From positions 1-48,325 of the forward strand of contig JAOUOP010000061.1 in the NCBI GenBank assembly GCA_029880325.1: a stretch of DNA of 48,325 nucleotides. Reading direction: 5' to 3'. Of this stretch, positions 1 through 9,147 are shown piece after piece. A program made the position numbers and the translations under genes. The notes beneath the pieces are model-generated. The model was not told the DNA's origin, ran no database searches, and was given only the letters and a program-made list of their open reading frames with translations. This DNA is from Myxococcales bacterium (lineage in GTDB: Bacteria > Myxococcota_A > Polyangia > Polyangiales > JAFGIB01). How positions within the stretch are numbered: the first letter of the stretch is position 1; each line of letters starts with the position of its first letter.

Positions 1-29
1 ATCGCCTCCAACATGCGCTTGTTTAGGGT

Positions 30-122
30 CTAGGGGTGTTGTTTTTGCGCGTCACCCCTAGGGGTGTTGTTATTGCGCGTCACCCCTAGGGGTGTTGTTT
101 TTGCGCGTCACCCCTAGGGGTG
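30..122. repeat. 28-bp tandem repeat with 14-bp perfect palindromes
   Basis: CTAGGGGTG begins at 30, 58, 86 and 114, an exact 28-bp period. At 53-66, 81-94 and 109-122 it is the right half of the perfect palindrome CACCCCTAGGGGTG; the first copy has only the right half. The 14-bp spacer TTGTTTTTGCGCGT is repeated almost unchanged, with one T-to-A change in the second copy. The last palindrome ends 37 bases before the GTG start at 160. The spacers are identical, so this is not a CRISPR. The most likely role is a multi-site operator for the downstream regulator or another dimeric DNA-binding protein; an iteron-like role cannot be excluded. Confidence 0.9.
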
Positions 123-159
123 ACGACGACCACAACAATGGACGCTATCGTGTGGGTAC

Positions 160-1254
160 GTGACTTCAGCACTGCAAGACCCCCGCGGCCTCGACTTTTC
201 GGACGCCTTGCCCACGCTGCGCGATGATCTACATCGCTTTGTGGAGCATTACGGGCTCACACCGCGGGAGCATGACTTGCTGTTCATGCTCGTGACCAGC
301 GATGGGCGCGTGCCCGGGATCGCCAAGAGCATGCGTCTGAGTCCGAATACGGTGCATAACCACTTCAAGAATCTCTACCGCAGGACGCGGACGACATCGA
401 AGAGCGATCTGGTTGCTCTCCTGTATCGGCACCTGCTCGCGCAGCGCTCCAAGGATAGATTCTACATTCGCCGCCCGCGGGTTCTGCTGCTCGGCGCCGT
501 GCGCTCTGCGCGACGCGATCTGGAGTCCACTCTGGAGCGCTGTGGAATGCATGTAATGGCCGATGATGACGAGGAGCGCGCGAGGCTCCATGTGCATCAG
601 CGGGCGGTGGATGTGGTGGTTGCACGCGCGGGCGATTGTAGGCTGCTCGCGGCTGGACGGGTGGAAGCGGAAGGCGAGGGGTTGGACCCCAACGCGCTGG
701 TCGTCGCCATGACGCAGGATGCCCTGGGGGCGGTTCGGGACCGGTGGCTCGTGCTCCCGAGGTTGGCGGGCATCGAGCATCTGGTGTTTTCAATTCTTGA
801 GGGTTGGATCGGTTCGCCCTACGAGATCAGTCGCTTGCGCAGGGTTCAGGTGGAGATGGAGGCGCGGGTCAACGAGCAGCTGCCCGGCCGGCTTGCCGAT
901 CTCGGGCTCGGTGGGGCGTTCGTGTGGCTGTCGCCGCATCAGCTTCGCGCCCACCGCGAGCTGAGGGTGGGTTCGAATCTCGACCTCGAAGTGCTGCTGC
1001 CCAACGGACGCCCGACGGTGATAGGGGCGGAAGTGGTATGGATGCGTCCGCAGGAGCGGCCGTGGCGCCCGTCGGGGTTGGGGCTGAAGTTCAGCGAGCA
1101 GGAGGGCGAGAGCTTGGAGTCGGTACGGAGCTTTGTCCGAACCCGCAAGGTGCGGCAGCTGTTGGGCGCTGACGAGCAGCTCGACACGGCTGCGGGGGGC
1201 GAGCGACGCAGCCAACGCGGCTTTCAGCCGGACGCATCCCGCGGCGCAGCATAG
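160..1254 (+). CDS. LuxR/GerE-type HTH, pseudo-receiver, PilZ-like regulator
   Basis: Residues about 32-92 form a GerE-like helix-turn-helix: LTPREHDLL, then a recognition helix around LSPNTVHNHFKNLYRR. Residues about 104-220 resemble a response-regulator receiver fold, but the acidic pocket and phospho-acceptor Asp are missing (LLLGAV and VVVARAG in their places), so phosphorylation is unlikely. Residues about 228-340 look like a PilZ domain of the myxobacterial type (DLGLGGAFVWLS, then GLGLKFSE). The usual c-di-GMP motifs RxxxR and D/NxSxxG are imperfect. DNA binding sits at the N-terminus, the reverse of ordinary LuxR regulators. The GTG start directly follows the palindrome array, which suggests autoregulation. 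The HTH call is firm, the PilZ call fairly firm, and the ligand unknown. Confidence 0.8.
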   Translation: MTSALQDPRGLDFSDALPTLRDDLHRFVEHYGLTPREHDLLFMLVTSDGRVPGIAKSMRLSPNTVHNHFKNLYRRTRTTSKSDLVALLYRHLLAQRSKDRFYIRRPRVLLLGAVRSARRDLESTLERCGMHVMADDDEERARLHVHQRAVDVVVARAGDCRLLAAGRVEAEGEGLDPNALVVAMTQDALGAVRDRWLVLPRLAGIEHLVFSILEGWIGSPYEISRLRRVQVEMEARVNEQLPGRLADLGLGGAFVWLSPHQLRAHRELRVGSNLDLEVLLPNGRPTVIGAEVVWMRPQERPWRPSGLGLKFSEQEGESLESVRSFVRTRKVRQLLGADEQLDTAAGGERRSQRGFQPDASRGAA

Positions 1255-1377
1255 GGCGCCGATCGGCTTGAAATTTCCGTCGCTGCGCGGGTTTGGCGAG
1301 GCCTTGGCGGCAAGCCGCATTCGATCGCCTCCGCGAAGCTCTCGCGGGGAACCGCCGGGAAACCACCGACGCGGCGG

Positions 1378-2187
1378 TTACTGCGTCAGCCGCTGAATCT
1401 CTTCTTTGATGAGGGTCTCGGCCAGGTCGGGCACGACCTCCCACACCACGCGTTCGACCACCTCGCGCGAGAGGGAGAGCACGCCCTCCATCTGCTGCGG
1501 GGTGAGGCCCAGGTCTGCCAGCTTGCCGGCCAGGTCCGCGCTGGCGGCGCTGGTCGCGGCGGAGACGGGATTTGGGGCCGCGGGCGCCGGGGCGGGCGGC
1601 TGCGGGCGCGGCGCTGCGGCGACGGGAGCTGCCGGTCGCGGTGCCGGCGCGGCTGGTCGGGCGGCAGCCGGAGGGGAGGGCGGCGCCGGGGCGGGCCGGG
1701 CGGCTGGCGGCTGGGGCACGCCGGGGGGAGCGATGTTCGGAGCGGCCATGCCGAAGGCGATGGTGCCCGTGCGCGGCGGCCCCTTGGGAGCCGCGGGGGC
1801 GGCGGGGGCTGCAGCGGCCCGGGGGCGCGACATCACCTGGGCGACCTTGTCGATGACGTGCTGGGTGTCAAAGGGCTTGAGAACGTGATCGTCGACGCCG
1901 GAGGCTTTGCCCTTGGCTTCGTCGTAGGGCGACTTTTGGCTCGCGAGCAGGACCACGGCTGTGCTCTCGAGCCCGGGGGTGCCCTTGATCGCCTTGGCTA
2001 CCGCATAGCCGTCGGTGGCCATGGTGCCGTCCGCGAAGACGATGTCGGGACGGATCTCTCCTGCCTTTGCGACGGCCGCATCACCGCTTTCGACCGCGGT
2101 GACGGTGGCGTCCTCACCCGCGAAGGTGAGTTCCATGATGCGTCGCATCGTCAGGCTATCGTCCGCTACCAGGATATTGACGGGCAC
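1378..2187 (-). CDS. Response regulator with Pro/Ala-rich linker and C-terminal helical motif
   Basis: This is a 269-residue single-receiver response regulator. Residues 1-120 are a canonical CheY-like domain: acidic pair D9/D10, predicted phosphorylation site D53 (FADGTM) and a conserved Lys in LKPFD. Residues about 123-215 are an unstructured Pro/Ala linker. The last 45 residues form a helical motif (SREVVERVVWEVVPDLAE, ending EEIQRLTQ) of a type seen in deltaproteobacterial regulators, with no DNA-binding domain. The GTG start has a strong GAGGAGG ribosome-binding site six bases upstream. The REC/Pro-rich/helical plan is reminiscent of myxobacterial polarity regulators such as RomR, but orthology cannot be claimed. 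It is divergent from trmB and convergent with the PilZ regulator. Confidence 0.85.
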   Translation of the reverse strand: MPVNILVADDSLTMRRIMELTFAGEDATVTAVESGDAAVAKAGEIRPDIVFADGTMATDGYAVAKAIKGTPGLESTAVVLLASQKSPYDEAKGKASGVDDHVLKPFDTQHVIDKVAQVMSRPRAAAAPAAPAAPKGPPRTGTIAFGMAAPNIAPPGVPQPPAARPAPAPPSPPAAARPAAPAPRPAAPVAAAPRPQPPAPAPAAPNPVSAATSAASADLAGKLADLGLTPQQMEGVLSLSREVVERVVWEVVPDLAETLIKEEIQRLTQ

Positions 2188-2364
2188 CTTGGCCTCCTCG
2201 CGCGTGCACGAGCCATAATGATAAAGCGAAAAGCCGTGCGAATTGAACGCAAATTGGATACGCGATTCGCGCGCTCGGGGTCAAGGAAATGGCCTGTCCA
2301 GTGGACTGACGTGGGGTGCTGTAGCCGCATTGACTGGGAGCCGAGCCTGGCCTATGTGCGCCCG

Positions 2365-3015
2365 ATGGACGCTTCCACCGGCACCGAAGAGGAGCCCACA
2401 GAGGACTCGAGGCAGCTGCCCAAGAACTACGACGCGCTGGCGCCGAGACTGCCGGAAAGCGGTTGTGATCTATTCGAGATTTTCGGCGCAACTGCTGAAA
2501 TTGAAATAGTAATTGGCTTTGGTCGAGGAATGTTTCTGGAGCGTCGAACGGCGGCGAATCCAGACGCATGGCTGCTCGGAATCGAGATCAAGAGCAAGTG
2601 GGCGTACAAGGTTTCCGAGCGCTGCAAACGTCGGGGTCTCGATCGCGTGCGCGCCTATGGGGGTGACGTTCGACAGGTCTTGCCCAACCTGGGACCGGAC
2701 GCCTGCCTGGCCCGCGCTTTTCTGCACTTTCCCGATCCCTGGTGGAAGAAGCGACACGCGAAACGCATGGTCATGGGGCAGTTGGTGCTCGACGAACTCG
2801 CGCGGCTGCTGCGTCCGGGTGGCGAGTTCTTCGTGCAGACCGATGTGGAAGATCGGGCCGAGGGCTATCGGCGACAGCTGCAGGAGCACCCGCGTTTTGA
2901 GCTCGAGGGTCAGGGTTATCTCCAAGGCAACCCGTACGACGCGGTGAGCAATCGTGAAAAGCGCGCCATTGAAGACGGGCTACCGGTCTATCGCTTGCTC
3001 GCCCTGCGTGTTTGA
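2365..3015 (+). CDS. trmB: tRNA (guanine-N7-)-methyltransferase
   Basis: TrmB uses S-adenosylmethionine to methylate N7 of G46 in the tRNA variable loop. The 216-residue protein has the Rossmann SAM loop IGFGRGMFLE (50-59), the acidic ribose-binding end of strand 2 (GIEI, 72-75) and the family signature FPDPWWKKRHAKR (122-134). Near the C-terminus are NPYDAVSNREKRA and a final strand. The open frame extends far upstream, but that part is antisense to the response regulator gene. ATG 2365 gives the usual family length; an in-frame GTG at 2356 is the alternative. It stands alone, with the next gene convergent 36 bases downstream. Confidence 0.93.
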   Translation: MDASTGTEEEPTEDSRQLPKNYDALAPRLPESGCDLFEIFGATAEIEIVIGFGRGMFLERRTAANPDAWLLGIEIKSKWAYKVSERCKRRGLDRVRAYGGDVRQVLPNLGPDACLARAFLHFPDPWWKKRHAKRMVMGQLVLDELARLLRPGGEFFVQTDVEDRAEGYRRQLQEHPRFELEGQGYLQGNPYDAVSNREKRAIEDGLPVYRLLALRV

Positions 3016-3051
3016 AGGGTGAGTTCGACGCATTGCGCCGAACTCGAGCAT

Positions 3052-5865
3052 TCATGCTTGGGTCATGCGCGCCAGCGTCTCACCCACGCGGCGCGCCTCT
3101 GGTAGGCCCAACTCCTGCAGGGCCAACTCGGCTGCCGCCAGCAGCGTGCGTGCGCCCTCGAGCTGCTGGCGTTCGAGCAGGTGCAGCCCCAGCTCGGCCT
3201 GGGTGCGTGCGTACTGCGGCCGGTTGCCGGTTTCCTCGAAGATGCGCAGGCACTCGCGGTAGCTGCGCTCGGCGGCGCCCGGGTCGTGGTTGCTCGGGTC
3301 GAAAACGCTTCGGGCTTGCAGCTGGGCGCGGGCGCGGTGGGCGTGGGCGATGGCGTTGGGCGTGCCGTAGGTGCTGGCCAGCTCCAGGGCGTGCTCCAGG
3401 GTTTGGGGCGCGCTTTGGTCGCCGCGCTGCAGGGCGAGCAGGCCCAGGTTGCGCTCCACGTCGGCCAGGGCGCGTTGGTCGCGCATGCGTGTGGCCAGCT
3501 CCTTGGCCTGCGCCAGGTAGGCGGCGGCGTGCTCGGTGTCGCCGCTGGCCATGGTGGCCTCGCCCAGGTGCCCCAGCAGGTAGCTCTCGAAACGGCGGTG
3601 GTCCATCTCGCGGGCGCTCTCCAGGGCGTCGCGGAAGATACGGATGGCCTCGCCGATGTGGCCGCGCTGGTAGGCCAGGCGGCCCAGCGAGATGCGGGTT
3701 TGGATGGCGCCCTCGTGATCGCCGGCTTCGGTGCGCAGCGACAGGGCGCGGGAGAGATGGGACTGGGCCTGCTTGAAGTTGCCGCGGTCGAGCTCGATGC
3801 GTCCCAGGGTCGTCAGCGACAGGCCCTGGCCGCGGTGATCACCGGTGACGGTGCGGATCTTGAGGGCCTCACTGGCGGCGGCAAAGGCCGGCTCCAGGTC
3901 GCCGTGGAGGCGATGGATCTGGGCCATGTCGTCGTGGGTACTGGCGACGCCGGGCAGGTCGTCGGCGGCCCGGAACAGGCGCAGGGCCATGCGCAGGTGC
4001 TCGAGGGCCTGGTGGTTTTCGCCGCGTTGGCGGTGGATGCGCGCGATGCGATTGAGGGCGGCGCCGCCCTTGCTGCGGGTGTCGAGCTTCCAGGCGAGGC
4101 GCAGTAGCTCGTCGAAGCTGGCGTAGGCCTCGTCGTAGCGCCCCAGGGTGGTCAGCAGCGAGCCGTGCTGGTGCAGGGCGTCGAGCAGCGCGGCCGGGTC
4201 TTCGGGATCCAGCAGCGGCAGGGCTTTTTCGACGTAGCGCAGGGCCATGGTCGTGCGCATGCGCGCCCGCTCGATGCTGGCCGCCTCCAGATAGGCGCTG
4301 GCGGCGCGGCTGGCGGAACGGGCCCGCTCCAGGTGTGCGGCCAGCAGGGCGGCCTTGCCTTCGATGCCGGCGCCCGTGATGCCCAGCCAGCGGGCGACGG
4401 CGGCGTGGCCGGCGAGCTTGTGCTCGTCGGTGAGCGAGTCGTAGATGACGGTGCGGAAGCCGCCGCGGCGGAAGGTGTACTCGTCGAGGCCGGGGGTATC
4501 CGAGGTGGCGATCGAGAGGATCACACCGGCGTCCGTCAGTTGCTGTAGCGTGCCGCGCAGGTCGAAGGTGTCGCCGTCGTCCTGCCACAGGACCACGCCG
4601 GGCCGGGTGCTGGTGGGCAGCGGCGCGGCATTGCGGCTGAGGGCGAGGATCGCGCCCTCCCAGAAGCGCTCGCCGATGATGGCGGCGTTTTCCACCACCT
4701 CGAGCTGCGCGGGCGTCAGGCTGGCCAGACGGGTGCGCACGGCGTCGGCGGCGGTCAGCGGCAGGTCGCCGGTCTCGAGCCGCGTCAGGTCCAAGTGTGT
4801 GCCGCGGGCGTCGGCGACGAAGAGGCCGGCTTCCTGCAGTTCGCTGACCAGGCTGTCGAGCGAGCCGGGATTGCCACCGCTGCGGCGCAGCAGAGCGCTG
4901 AGTAGGGCTTCGGGCAGCTCCTGCAGATCGGGCAGGCGGGCCTTGATCAGCTCCACCGTTTCCTGGCGCGACAGGGGGGCGAGCTGGATGAGCACGGCCT
5001 CATCTCTGAACTGGGACATCGCTTCGGCAAGCGCGGGGCCACCGGTGGTGACCAGGGCGAGCGGCGCATCGGTTTGCAGCAATGCGGCCACCAGCTGCCA
5101 AAACGCCGGATCGGCCTGGGCCACCTCGTCGAGGAGCCACAGCTGCGGGCGCTGCCGGGCCTCGGCCTGCACGAAGCTGGCGACGGCCTCGGCAGCCCGC
5201 TCGCGCAGCACGGTGGGTTTGGCGCCCAGGGCTGCGAGCACGGGGCTGCCCGGGAAAGGAACGCCAGCGACGTAGCCCAGAAGATGGGTGACCTCGGTGA
5301 CGCGCGTCAGGTCGCCGGTCTTGAGGGCGGTGCCCACGCTGCTGGCCATCTGGGCGCGGGCGGCGCTCGGCGAAGAGGCGGGGGTGATACCGAAGCGGTC
5401 GAGCAGCAGGCGTGACACGGGGGCGAATGGGCCCTCGTCGGGGGACCGCAGGCTGGCGTAGTGCAGCTCCCAGGGCGGATCGCGGCGCGCGGCGTCCTGG
5501 CCGATGCGCTCCAGCAGGCGCGTCTTGCCGGCGCCCGACTCTCCGACCAGGGCCACCAGGGCGGGCATGGCCTGCTGACTGGCGCGGTCGAGGGCGGCCT
5601 GCAATTGGCTTGATACGTGTGTACGCCCGATGAAAGGGCGGGCATCGGCGACCGGCGCGGCCAGGTCCTGAGCGACGCGTGTCGCTCCATCTGGATTCAT
5701 CGCAGAGGAAGCGTCGGGCAGCTCGAAGCGAGTGGTGATTTGATCGCTACCGGTCTCGCTGGCGACACGGTTTTGGGGGCCGAGCAGCGCACCGCAGCGT
5801 GCACAGCCGGTCCAGCCGCGCGGATTGCTGAACCCGCACTCCCTACATTTCGCGACTACGCGCAC
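3052..5865 (-). CDS. Zinc-ribbon, STAND/AAA-type ATPase and TPR-repeat protein
   Basis: This is a 937-residue cytoplasmic protein. Residues 7-24 form a zinc ribbon (CxxC at 7/10 and 21/24). A STAND-like NTPase follows, with Walker A GESGAGKT at 108-115 and Walker B LWLLDE at 242-247. The C-terminal half, from about 510, is tandem TPR helices with motifs such as GDHRGQGLSLTTLGRIEL and LGHLGEATMASGDTEHAAAY. The layout matches the ATPase/TPR half of large MalT/AfsR-like or kinase-linked signalling proteins, but there is no kinase, cyclase or DNA-binding domain in the chain. It probably acts as a nucleotide-switched scaffold whose partner is not evident. The GTG start at 5865 lacks a Shine-Dalgarno sequence and lies almost on the predicted transcription start. 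Confidence 0.85.
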   Translation of the reverse strand: MRVVAKCRECGFSNPRGWTGCARCGALLGPQNRVASETGSDQITTRFELPDASSAMNPDGATRVAQDLAAPVADARPFIGRTHVSSQLQAALDRASQQAMPALVALVGESGAGKTRLLERIGQDAARRDPPWELHYASLRSPDEGPFAPVSRLLLDRFGITPASSPSAARAQMASSVGTALKTGDLTRVTEVTHLLGYVAGVPFPGSPVLAALGAKPTVLRERAAEAVASFVQAEARQRPQLWLLDEVAQADPAFWQLVAALLQTDAPLALVTTGGPALAEAMSQFRDEAVLIQLAPLSRQETVELIKARLPDLQELPEALLSALLRRSGGNPGSLDSLVSELQEAGLFVADARGTHLDLTRLETGDLPLTAADAVRTRLASLTPAQLEVVENAAIIGERFWEGAILALSRNAAPLPTSTRPGVVLWQDDGDTFDLRGTLQQLTDAGVILSIATSDTPGLDEYTFRRGGFRTVIYDSLTDEHKLAGHAAVARWLGITGAGIEGKAALLAAHLERARSASRAASAYLEAASIERARMRTTMALRYVEKALPLLDPEDPAALLDALHQHGSLLTTLGRYDEAYASFDELLRLAWKLDTRSKGGAALNRIARIHRQRGENHQALEHLRMALRLFRAADDLPGVASTHDDMAQIHRLHGDLEPAFAAASEALKIRTVTGDHRGQGLSLTTLGRIELDRGNFKQAQSHLSRALSLRTEAGDHEGAIQTRISLGRLAYQRGHIGEAIRIFRDALESAREMDHRRFESYLLGHLGEATMASGDTEHAAAYLAQAKELATRMRDQRALADVERNLGLLALQRGDQSAPQTLEHALELASTYGTPNAIAHAHRARAQLQARSVFDPSNHDPGAAERSYRECLRIFEETGNRPQYARTQAELGLHLLERQQLEGARTLLAAAELALQELGLPEARRVGETLARMTQA

Positions 5866-5873
5866 CCCGCCGG

Positions 5874-5901
5874 ATAATGTCCGAATCCTGGCTCACGTCA
5901 A
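5874..5901 (-). promoter_or_regulatory. Predicted sigma-70 promoter of the STAND-TPR gene, leaderless
   Basis: On the minus strand TTGACG (5901-5896) is followed after 16 bases by CATTAT (5879-5874), a good housekeeping-type promoter. Initiation about seven bases downstream falls at about 5867, two bases before the GTG at 5865, so the transcript would be leaderless or nearly so. Confidence 0.5.
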
Positions 5902-6047
5902 CCGGGGGGCGGGAGCCAAGGGCGATGGGAGCGCGCAGTGGGCGTCTGCCTGGCGCAAATCAGCCGGGCACGGCCCGGAGGGTCGCGGTCCTCCAGGCTG
6001 CCCGAAAAACGTCCTGGCAGCTTTCCGGGGGGGGCTTCTCGGGGCTT

Positions 6048-7208
6048 TCAGAGGCTGGCGAGGGAGCGGCAGCGGCGTTCGGTGAGGTCGGCGAGCTGCT
6101 GCTGGCGGGCCGCCAGCGTCCGGGAGTCGAGCTCGGCCGGTGGGGCCTCGGCCTCGGCGCTTTCGCCGTCGCGGGGGACAAAGAAGGGCGCCGGGTCGTC
6201 GATGATGTCGTAGAGTTCCTGGCCTTCGCGCAGTAGTTCGCAGTTCCGCTGCTGCAGGTGGGTGACGATCAGCTGGAAGGCATCGACGCTCCAGGCGTAG
6301 GTGTCGTGCAGCAGGATGATGCCCCCACGCTCGCCCTCTTCTCGCTCGCGCCTTTCGAAGACCTTCAGCCAGGTGTCGAAGACTTCTTCGGCGCTGCGAA
6401 CCTGGAAGTCGCCGCTGCCCAGGTTCCACAGCACGGTGGTGTAGCCGCGCGAGGCCAGGTGCTGGTCGATGCGCTGGGAGTGGGCGCCGAAGGGCGGCCG
6501 AAAGAGCCATGGACGCCCACCCAGGACGCGCTCGAAGATCGTCTCGGCGCCGGTCAGTTCGGCTCGCACCGCCTCGTCGTCCAGCAGGGGCAGCTGCACG
6601 TGGTCGATGGTGTGGTTGCCCACCAGATGCCCCCGGCGCACGATTTCACGGGCGATCGCCGCCTGCTGGCGCTCCATGGAGTTGGTGCCGGCGATGCGGG
6701 AACCCACGAGGAAGAAGATGGCTTTGATGCCCTCGTCGTCGAGGCGGTCGAGCAACAACGGCGTGGTGCGGCGGTCGGGGCCGTCGTCGAAGGTGAAGAG
6801 CACCAGCCGGTGCGGGGTACTGCCGGTAATGATTTTGCCCCCGCGGAGGGCCGCGCCCAGGCCATCCCAGGCTTCGGCTTCAGGCTCCGGGATCGGCTCC
6901 ACCGCCGCGACTTCAGGCAGATGGGGCGCCACCGAAGGCGCCGCGGCCGCCGCTGCAGCCGTCGCCCCCACACTTGGAGCCGTGGGGGCGGTCGGCCGGG
7001 CGCGTGCTTTGGGCGCGGCGCTCGCCGCATCTACCCGGGCGCCAGCACCGAGGGAGGCGTGCGGACTGGTGGCGTAGGCCGTGGCGGCGCCGGCGGCGAG
7101 CGAGGCTACGTAGAGCAGAGCCCGCGAGATGCCACGACCAATGTACGTGTTCGAATACACTGTCACACATGGTACGCGGCTCCTGGACCAGCCCCAAGAA
7201 AGCGGCAC
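6048..7208 (-). CDS. Polysaccharide deacetylase (NodB homology), membrane-anchored or secreted
   Basis: This carbohydrate esterase family 4 enzyme probably removes acetyl groups from peptidoglycan or an exopolysaccharide outside the cytoplasm. An N-terminal hydrophobic segment (about 28-47) acts as signal or anchor, followed by an Ala/Pro-rich stretch to about residue 110. The NodB motifs are intact: TFDDGPD (139-145), GNHTIDH with metal ligands H199 and H203, RPPFGA (237-242) and a late ILLHDT. A Glu/Arg-rich tail follows the catalytic domain. The GTG at 7208 gives the longest frame; GTG 7166, with AGGAG 11 bases upstream, is a plausible shorter start that keeps the signal segment. It is divergent from the ABC operon. 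Confidence 0.88.
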   Translation of the reverse strand: MPLSWGWSRSRVPCVTVYSNTYIGRGISRALLYVASLAAGAATAYATSPHASLGAGARVDAASAAPKARARPTAPTAPSVGATAAAAAAAPSVAPHLPEVAAVEPIPEPEAEAWDGLGAALRGGKIITGSTPHRLVLFTFDDGPDRRTTPLLLDRLDDEGIKAIFFLVGSRIAGTNSMERQQAAIAREIVRRGHLVGNHTIDHVQLPLLDDEAVRAELTGAETIFERVLGGRPWLFRPPFGAHSQRIDQHLASRGYTTVLWNLGSGDFQVRSAEEVFDTWLKVFERREREEGERGGIILLHDTYAWSVDAFQLIVTHLQQRNCELLREGQELYDIIDDPAPFFVPRDGESAEAEAPPAELDSRTLAARQQQLADLTERRCRSLASL

Positions 7209-7300
7209 TCGAAAGCCTTGCGCGACGCCCAGCGCTGCGTTAGAGCGCCGACGCCGCAGAAACCCGTGGCAGGACCGGCCGCGGATCCGACGGAGGCGCG

Positions 7301-8394
<1,094 letters not shown>

Positions 8395-8398
<4 letters not shown>

Positions 8399-9147
8399 CA
8401 GCCGTGTTCACGATCGCGCGGCGCGAGATCTTCGCCTTCTTCGTCTCGCCCATGGCCTACGTGGTGCTGACGGCCTGGCTGCTGATCTTCGGCGTGATCT
8501 TCTATCTCCTGGCTCTCTTCCTCGCGGGCCAGGGTCCGGGCGGCGGCCAGAGCCTGATCGAGGCCTTTTATGGCGGCACCACGCTCTTCTATCTGCCGCT
8601 GCTGGTGATCTCCCCGATCCTCACCATGCGTCTGATGGCCGAGGAACGTTCCTCGGGAACCATCGAAGCGCTGATGACGGCGCCGGTTACCGAAGTGCAG
8701 ATCGTGCTGGGCAAGTACCTGGCGGCGTTGGTCTACTGGGTCGCCCTGTGGGTGCCGACGCTCTTCTACGTCTGGCTCGCCGGTGGCACCGGTGAAGACG
8801 TGATCGACGAGGGCGCCATCGCCGCCACCTACGTCGGTATTTTCGGCATTGGGCTCTTCTACATGGCGGTGGGCCTTTTGATGAGCATCGTGGCGCGCAA
8901 TCAAATCGTGGCCGCCGTGCTCACTTTTACGGTGCTCTTCGGCATCTTCGTTATCGGTCTGGCGGGCTACGCCACCCTCGACGACGACCTACGCGCCGTC
9001 TTCGAGTACCTGGGGCTGTGGACGCAGATGTCGTCTTTCTCCAAGGGCGTGGTCGACACCCGCTACCTGGTCTACGACGTCTCGATCGCTTTTCTCGCGC
9101 TCTTTCTCTCGGTGCGCCTGCTGCAGGCGGAGCGGTGGCAGTCATGA
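8395..9147 (+). CDS. ABC-2 type permease, GldF-like
   Basis: This 250-residue inner-membrane protein has about six transmembrane helices. It begins with the amphipathic RREIFAFFVSPMAYVV typical of GldF/NosY-like permeases and carries the EERSSGTIEALMTAPV coupling motif between the second and third helices. It should pair with the upstream ATPase. It overlaps that gene by four bases, and its TGA overlaps the ATG of the next gene. Its substrate is unknown. Confidence 0.92.

Noticed and set aside
30..122. CRISPR array
   Set aside because: The spacers are nearly identical copies, making a simple 28-bp tandem repeat.
970..985. tRNA T-loop-like GGTTCGAATCTCGACC
   Set aside because: It lies in the PilZ coding region, and no acceptor, D or anticodon stems can be built around it.
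1350..1379. AACCGCC/GGCGGTT inverted repeat between convergent genes as a terminator
   Set aside because: The stem is short, the loop is 16 bases, it overlaps the stop codon of the response regulator, and there is no T-run.
1858..2364. N-terminal extension of the trmB frame
   Set aside because: It runs antisense through the response-regulator gene and adds sequence foreign to TrmB; family length fits ATG 2365.
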